64,000 nt of DNA from Nitrosomonas sp. (lineage in GTDB: Bacteria; Pseudomonadota; Gammaproteobacteria; Burkholderiales; Nitrosomonadaceae): positions 1-64,000 of the forward strand of contig NZ_JALHQJ010000002.1 of NCBI RefSeq assembly GCF_022842015.1. The letters are read 5' to 3'. Both the position numbers and the translations under genes were made by a program. Under the pieces are notes generated by a model that saw nothing but the letters and a program-made list of their open reading frames with translations, made no database searches and was not told the origin of the DNA. Below are positions 58,460-64,000 of this stretch, piece after piece. Numbering within the stretch: position 1 is the stretch's first letter; every line of letters starts with the position of its first letter.

Positions 58460-60160
58460 CTAAATGAGAGTTAGCCGCTCCAACTTAGTCACAGAAGTAT
58501 TTCGTTCAGCAGAACCATAAAGATCCCAATTGACCTCTACTTTATTTTGATCATTCTTTTGTACATTAACCAATGCAAAATTATTGGTTCTACAAGGCTC
58601 CATGAGTAATCGGAATGCTACATTGGGTTCGTTACCATCCTGATCTCTCTGCAAAAAACCGTGATCCTTGATCGCCCAAGCTAGCGCAGATGCTTGCGCC
58701 CAAGGTAGATCATACGTGATAGCGCTCGATGTCAGCTGATAAACATGGGTACCCGGATATTTTTTGTGGCTCATGCGAAACGCTGCCCCAATGTGCACAT
58801 CGCCACTCAGTAAATAGAGTGATTTTCCATTCGTATTGGCTGCTTTGAAAATTGCGCCCAATAGTTCATCGCGCTCTACCCAGTTTGTTTCATGCTCCCA
58901 CTGGTCACGCATATCATCCTTTAAAGCGAGAATATCAAGATAGTTGACTACAAAGCTCTTTACGTGCACGACGGGCACGGGTGAAACTACAAAAACGGAA
59001 GTAGCACGCTTAAATGTGTCAGATTCAAGCCAATCCTTAAAGCGTTGCATTTGAGCTTGACCAAGAATGCGGTCATCGGTCGTGCGTGTATAATCACGTT
59101 GTCCGCGCATGTCGAGCACATAGAAAGCTGCTTCGCCCCAACTAAATGCATAATCAAATTGATTGTCAGGAGTGGTAGGATTATGAACATGCTCGTATTC
59201 GTAATAAGTCAGCTTTGCAGCCTCATACATTTGATAAAAAAGAGAAAGCTTCTCTTCATCGCTATCCCAATCCCACCATGAGTCCAGCAAATTCTGTCTT
59301 TCCTTGGCATCATAAGAGCCCCACCCATCGAGGATTTCATGATCATCCCATATCATATAAGTGGGGAAACGCGACAATACACACCGCAGTTGGCGATGGC
59401 CCCAATAGCCCCGATAGATATCGCGATACCATGAACGCATGACTTCTACACGATCCTCTTGCTTTACTTCCTGCACAAATTCCTTACGGTTCTTTCTCAG
59501 CCACTCCCAAATGCTGACTTTGGAATTGCCATCGACGTAGACCTGATCCCCAACACCTAGAATAAAGTCACCATTACGTTGATCAAGTTCGTCACCAAAA
59601 CGATCCCACATATGAATATTTACAAGATCAAACGAATTTTTCTTATACGGCATGTGGCAACTGAAAAGACCGAATGTCATGGATTCTTGTACTTCATTCA
59701 GAGTTTTGAAACGATTGAATTGATTATTGGGAATAATCTCCCATGGCGTTTTTCTTATTGTCCGATTAAGTGCGAAAGCTGCATAAAAATAGCGTTGACC
59801 TGGCTTTAGCCCGGTGACTTCCCACACCTCCGTAATATCATGGGCATATTTTAGATCTGAGGATGCAGTAAGGAGTGCATTCGGTATTTCGCGAATGCTG
59901 TCCTGATTCGAGACACTCCTCAGAAAAAAAACTTCCTTACCATTTACCGTCCTCGTTTCAGGCGTCCAATCGGTAGCCGCCTCATTGTCAGCTAATATCG
60001 GCTCAGGACAAATAACCATACGGTATGTATTTTCCTGATACGCTCGCATCCACAACTTAGTGCTAGTAGCTGTTGTATGCCCAACGATGACAGCATTAGT
60101 GAGCAGTGGATTAATCCAGGGGCGATTGGAGCCACGGTCATAGAAGTCGAATGTTTTCAT
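58460..60160 (-). CDS. Alkaline phosphatase D (PhoD)-family protein
   Basis: VGHTTATSTKLWMRAY, ILGVGDQVYVDG, PTYMIWDDHEILDGWGS, LYLLSGDVHIGAAFRM metallophosphatase motifs. Confidence 0.9.
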   Translation of the reverse strand: MKTFDFYDRGSNRPWINPLLTNAVIVGHTTATSTKLWMRAYQENTYRMVICPEPILADNEAATDWTPETRTVNGKEVFFLRSVSNQDSIREIPNALLTASSDLKYAHDITEVWEVTGLKPGQRYFYAAFALNRTIRKTPWEIIPNNQFNRFKTLNEVQESMTFGLFSCHMPYKKNSFDLVNIHMWDRFGDELDQRNGDFILGVGDQVYVDGNSKVSIWEWLRKNRKEFVQEVKQEDRVEVMRSWYRDIYRGYWGHRQLRCVLSRFPTYMIWDDHEILDGWGSYDAKERQNLLDSWWDWDSDEEKLSLFYQMYEAAKLTYYEYEHVHNPTTPDNQFDYAFSWGEAAFYVLDMRGQRDYTRTTDDRILGQAQMQRFKDWLESDTFKRATSVFVVSPVPVVHVKSFVVNYLDILALKDDMRDQWEHETNWVERDELLGAIFKAANTNGKSLYLLSGDVHIGAAFRMSHKKYPGTHVYQLTSSAITYDLPWAQASALAWAIKDHGFLQRDQDGNEPNVAFRLLMEPCRTNNFALVNVQKNDQNKVEVNWDLYGSAERNTSVTKLERLTLI

Positions 60161-60325
60161 GATTGGTTACCAAGAATTTTGAATGAAAGCTATTGTAACT
60201 GCATATTAAAACTATCAGGAAATTGTGAATAAGCCAGATTTTCTTATACAAGCAAATCCGCCCTTAAATACCGGCCCGATCACTCACATTAGCATACTGA
60301 GCGGGTTGTAGCTGTAAGATTTCAG

Positions 60326-61231
60326 TTACTCACGCGGCAACTGGTCACGCTGCAACAAAAAAACAAATTCATCTCCAGCGCTGGTTTCCAGCCAGGTAAA
60401 CGGCAATCCCGGATAGGCTAGTTCCAATGCTGCGCGATTATGCCCGATTTCAACGACCAGGATTCCGTCGCCAGTTAAATGCTTGGCGGCCTGTTGTAGA
60501 ATTTGGCGCGTTGCATCCAGTCCATCCGCACCGCTTGCCAGCGCATTTTCTGGCTCATGCCGGTACTCCTGAGGTAATTGCGCCATCGATTCGGCGTTGA
60601 CATAGGGCGGATTACTGATAATTAGATCGTAGCGCTTCTTCTGTAACGCTGAGAATAGATTGGATTCCATCAGACCAACTCGTACTTCCAGTCCGTAATT
60701 CTGTATATTTTTGTGTGCTACAGCAAGCGCCTGAGCGGAAATGTCGGCGGCATCAATCGTGGCGTTGGGGAAGCTATGCGCCATCAAAATGGCGAGACAA
60801 CCGGAGCCGGTGCAGAGATCGAGTGCGGTGGTTATGACATCCGGATCAATGATCCATGGGGATAGCTGTGTTTGCAGTAATTCGGCAATGAAAGAGCGTG
60901 GAATGATTACGCGCTCATCGACATAAAAGCTGTATTCACCGAGCCAAGCTTCATGCGTCAGATAAGCCGCAGGAATTCTGTCTTTAATGCGGCGCTCAAT
61001 TATTTTTAGTACGTGATTGCTTTCGTCCGTTGTGATACGCGCGTCCAGAAACGATTCTAGTTGATCCAGTGGTAAATATAAGCTTTTCAGAATAAGATAC
61101 GCCGCTTCATCATATGCATTCGCCGATCCATGGCCAAAATACAAACCGGCTTTGTTGAATTGGCTGACCGCGAAACGTAGCAAATCGCGGATGGTATGCA
61201 GTTGCGATTGAACTTGAGTGATCATGGGCAT
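60326..61231 (-). CDS. prmB: 50S ribosomal protein L3 N(5)-glutamine methyltransferase
   Basis: ALDLCTGSGCLAILMAHSFPNATIDAADIS; LIISNPPYVNAESMAQLPQEYRHEPENALASGADGLD. Start trimmed to MPMITQVQ. Confidence 0.93.
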   Translation of the reverse strand: MPMITQVQSQLHTIRDLLRFAVSQFNKAGLYFGHGSANAYDEAAYLILKSLYLPLDQLESFLDARITTDESNHVLKIIERRIKDRIPAAYLTHEAWLGEYSFYVDERVIIPRSFIAELLQTQLSPWIIDPDVITTALDLCTGSGCLAILMAHSFPNATIDAADISAQALAVAHKNIQNYGLEVRVGLMESNLFSALQKKRYDLIISNPPYVNAESMAQLPQEYRHEPENALASGADGLDATRQILQQAAKHLTGDGILVVEIGHNRAALELAYPGLPFTWLETSAGDEFVFLLQRDQLPRE

Positions 61232-61313
61232 TAAATTAACCGAGAAGCTGAAATGTTCATGTAGAAGCAGTGGAAATAACTGGCTATATTGATGAAACTG
61301 CAATGTAGCATAA

Positions 61314-62319
<1,006 letters not shown>

Positions 62320-62376
62320 AAAATAAATTGATTTTCCCTTAACATTCAGAATAAGCTATTGCAATTGGGAGGGAAA

Positions 62377-64000
62377 ATGGAATCTCTATTAATCCTTAAA
62401 AGATTCAGATTTGCTCGCTGCATGTTTTTATTAGTCAGTTTGCTTTTATTTTCCACTCGGGTGGTCGCGGATGAATGGATTTATACCGTGAACGCAGGAG
62501 ATAATCTCTGGAATATTTCCGAGCAGCACTTGATCAGTACGCAGTATGCAGCTCGTTTGCAGCAACTCAATAAAATATCTGATGCCTATACAATTCCTCT
62601 CGGCACCAAAATCAGAATGCCCGTTGCGTGGTCAAAAATACAAACTAGCGGAATTTATGCCCAAGTGATTCATGTGCATGGTAGCGTTCATGTAAAACGC
62701 AAGAATGCGACGGAAGTTCCCGCCGAAACAGGAATGAAGTTAAATACAGGCGATGAAGTGCGCAGCGAAAATGACTCCTTTGTCACCCTCAAGTTCTTCG
62801 ATAACTCGCAACTCCGATTACAAGAAAATAGCCAGATTCGTATCAGCGAAATGAATGTGCTGGGTGACAACGGGTCGGTGGATACGCTCATCGAATTGCA
62901 GCAGGGTCGGACCGAGAGTGACGTGCCACAAAAACCAGGGATCGGTACCCGCTTTAGAATTAGAACACCATCTGCCGTCAGTTCCGTGAGAGGTACTGAT
63001 TTTCGGGTTGGAACAGCAACCAAGGATGAGCATACGAGCAGTGAGGTGTTATCCGGTTTAGTGCAAGTCGAGGGTGAGAAAAAGGAAATTGCAGTTTCGG
63101 CGGGTTTTGGAACGATCACAGTACCCGGTGCGCCACCCGGTTCACCGGTTAAATTGTTGTCTGCGCCGGATTTGAGCAATACCCCTGTGCTCTATGAACG
63201 CTTACCTTTGGTGATTTCATTGAATCCGCTTGCGGGTGCTGTGACATATCGTGCCCAAATTGCTAATGATCAAAATTTCCAGAATTTATGGACTGAGTTT
63301 ACTACAGACAAATTACCTTTCCGTGATGGTGATATTCCAGATGGCGACTACTGGCTGCGAGTTCGAGGCATTGATGCTGCCGGTATTGAAGGGCATGACG
63401 CCACGATAACTTTCACACTGAATGCTCGTCCGGAACCTCCTTTTATTATTGCGCCATTACCTGAAGGCATGGTTGACCCGGTCAAGCGCGAATTCCAATG
63501 GTCGATTCAGCCGGAAGCGGCGCATTACCGCGTTATGATTAGTCAGGACCCCGGATTCGCAACAACTGCGATGGATAACGTCGAAGTTACGAACAATACC
63601 TTCCGGTTGGCCGATCCTTTGCCGCCGGGCCATTATTTTTGGCGTATTGCATCGGTTTCCACGACTGAAGGTGTAGGGCCGTTTACAGATGCCATGTCAT
63701 TCCGGATGCCCTTCCCAGGGCCAACTATGGAAGCAACAAAGTTCGATAAAACACAAATGACATTTGCATGGCGAGCCGGTGGCGAAGATCAAAGTTTTCA
63801 TTTCCAGTTAGCACGCGACGAGACATTTAATCAAATTTTATACGATGAGAAAACCCCAGCAACCCAATTGACAGTTGCACGACCTGACGGAGGTCAATAT
63901 TTCTTGCGTACGAAAACGATCGAAGCCGATGGTTATGAAGGGCCTTGGGGACCATCACAAAAAATCGATATCCCTTACGCTAATCCCTATTGGTTGTTGT
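62377..64000 (+). CDS. LysM and FecR domain-containing protein, 3' end beyond window
   Basis: Signal peptide, LysM (YTVNAGDNLWNISEQHLISTQYAARLQQLNKI), FecR (GDEVRSENDSFVTLKFFDNSQLRLQENSQIRI...TPSAVSSVRGTDFRV), then FN3-like repeats; open to window end, absent from ORF track. Confidence 0.85.
   Translation, partial: MESLLILKRFRFARCMFLLVSLLLFSTRVVADEWIYTVNAGDNLWNISEQHLISTQYAARLQQLNKISDAYTIPLGTKIRMPVAWSKIQTSGIYAQVIHVHGSVHVKRKNATEVPAETGMKLNTGDEVRSENDSFVTLKFFDNSQLRLQENSQIRISEMNVLGDNGSVDTLIELQQGRTESDVPQKPGIGTRFRIRTPSAVSSVRGTDFRVGTATKDEHTSSEVLSGLVQVEGEKKEIAVSAGFGTITVPGAPPGSPVKLLSAPDLSNTPVLYERLPLVISLNPLAGAVTYRAQIANDQNFQNLWTEFTTDKLPFRDGDIPDGDYWLRVRGIDAAGIEGHDATITFTLNARPEPPFIIAPLPEGMVDPVKREFQWSIQPEAAHYRVMISQDPGFATTAMDNVEVTNNTFRLADPLPPGHYFWRIASVSTTEGVGPFTDAMSFRMPFPGPTMEATKFDKTQMTFAWRAGGEDQSFHFQLARDETFNQILYDEKTPATQLTVARPDGGQYFLRTKTIEADGYEGPWGPSQKIDIPYANPYWLL

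Overview
This 64 kb chromosomal window appears to come from a Gram-negative proteobacterium, plausibly a betaproteobacterium of the Nitrosomonadaceae type; the taxonomy is inferred from gene content only. All calls come from reading translations and motifs; no database search was run. From left to right it contains: (1) the tail of a type I restriction locus (DUF559 endonuclease plus HsdS) with four copies of a G/C-run palindromic repeat, two of them forming an in-frame insertion in HsdS; (2) a copper/silver efflux operon on the minus strand (DUF4396 protein, CueR-like MerR, TPR protein, small Cys/His protein, CusC/CusB-CusF/CusA) with a recognisable MerR-type promoter and a 21-codon leader ORF overlapping the tolC start; (3) an Anbu (proteasome-like) cluster with zincin, transglutaminase, circularly permuted ATP-grasp and alpha-E proteins; (4) a guanidine-I (ykkC) riboswitch ahead of an APC permease, two DUF1989 proteins, a 'urea carboxylase' and allophanate hydrolase, i.e. 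a guanidine rather than urea catabolic operon; (5) a polysaccharide locus (GT4, WbpM/CapD, RmlA, RmlC) with an ABC exporter whose ATPase motifs are degenerate; (6) radA; (7) a probable bacterial sphingolipid cluster (FAAL, NAD-dependent epimerase, ACP, serine palmitoyltransferase-like enzyme) near a ceramidase-family membrane protein; (8) relics of a PEP-CTERM protein and an IS5-type transposase; (9) a second glycan-related cluster (SGNH hydrolase, UDP-GlcNAc 2-epimerase, heparinase II/III, radical SAM, Gfo/Idh/MocA); (10) housekeeping genes (sulfate-binding protein, PhoD, PrmB, TadA, L,D-transpeptidase, LysM-FecR protein running off the end). The best leads are the riboswitch-controlled guanidine operon, the sphingolipid cluster, the Anbu cluster, the degenerate ABC exporter and the DUF559/palindromic-repeat association.
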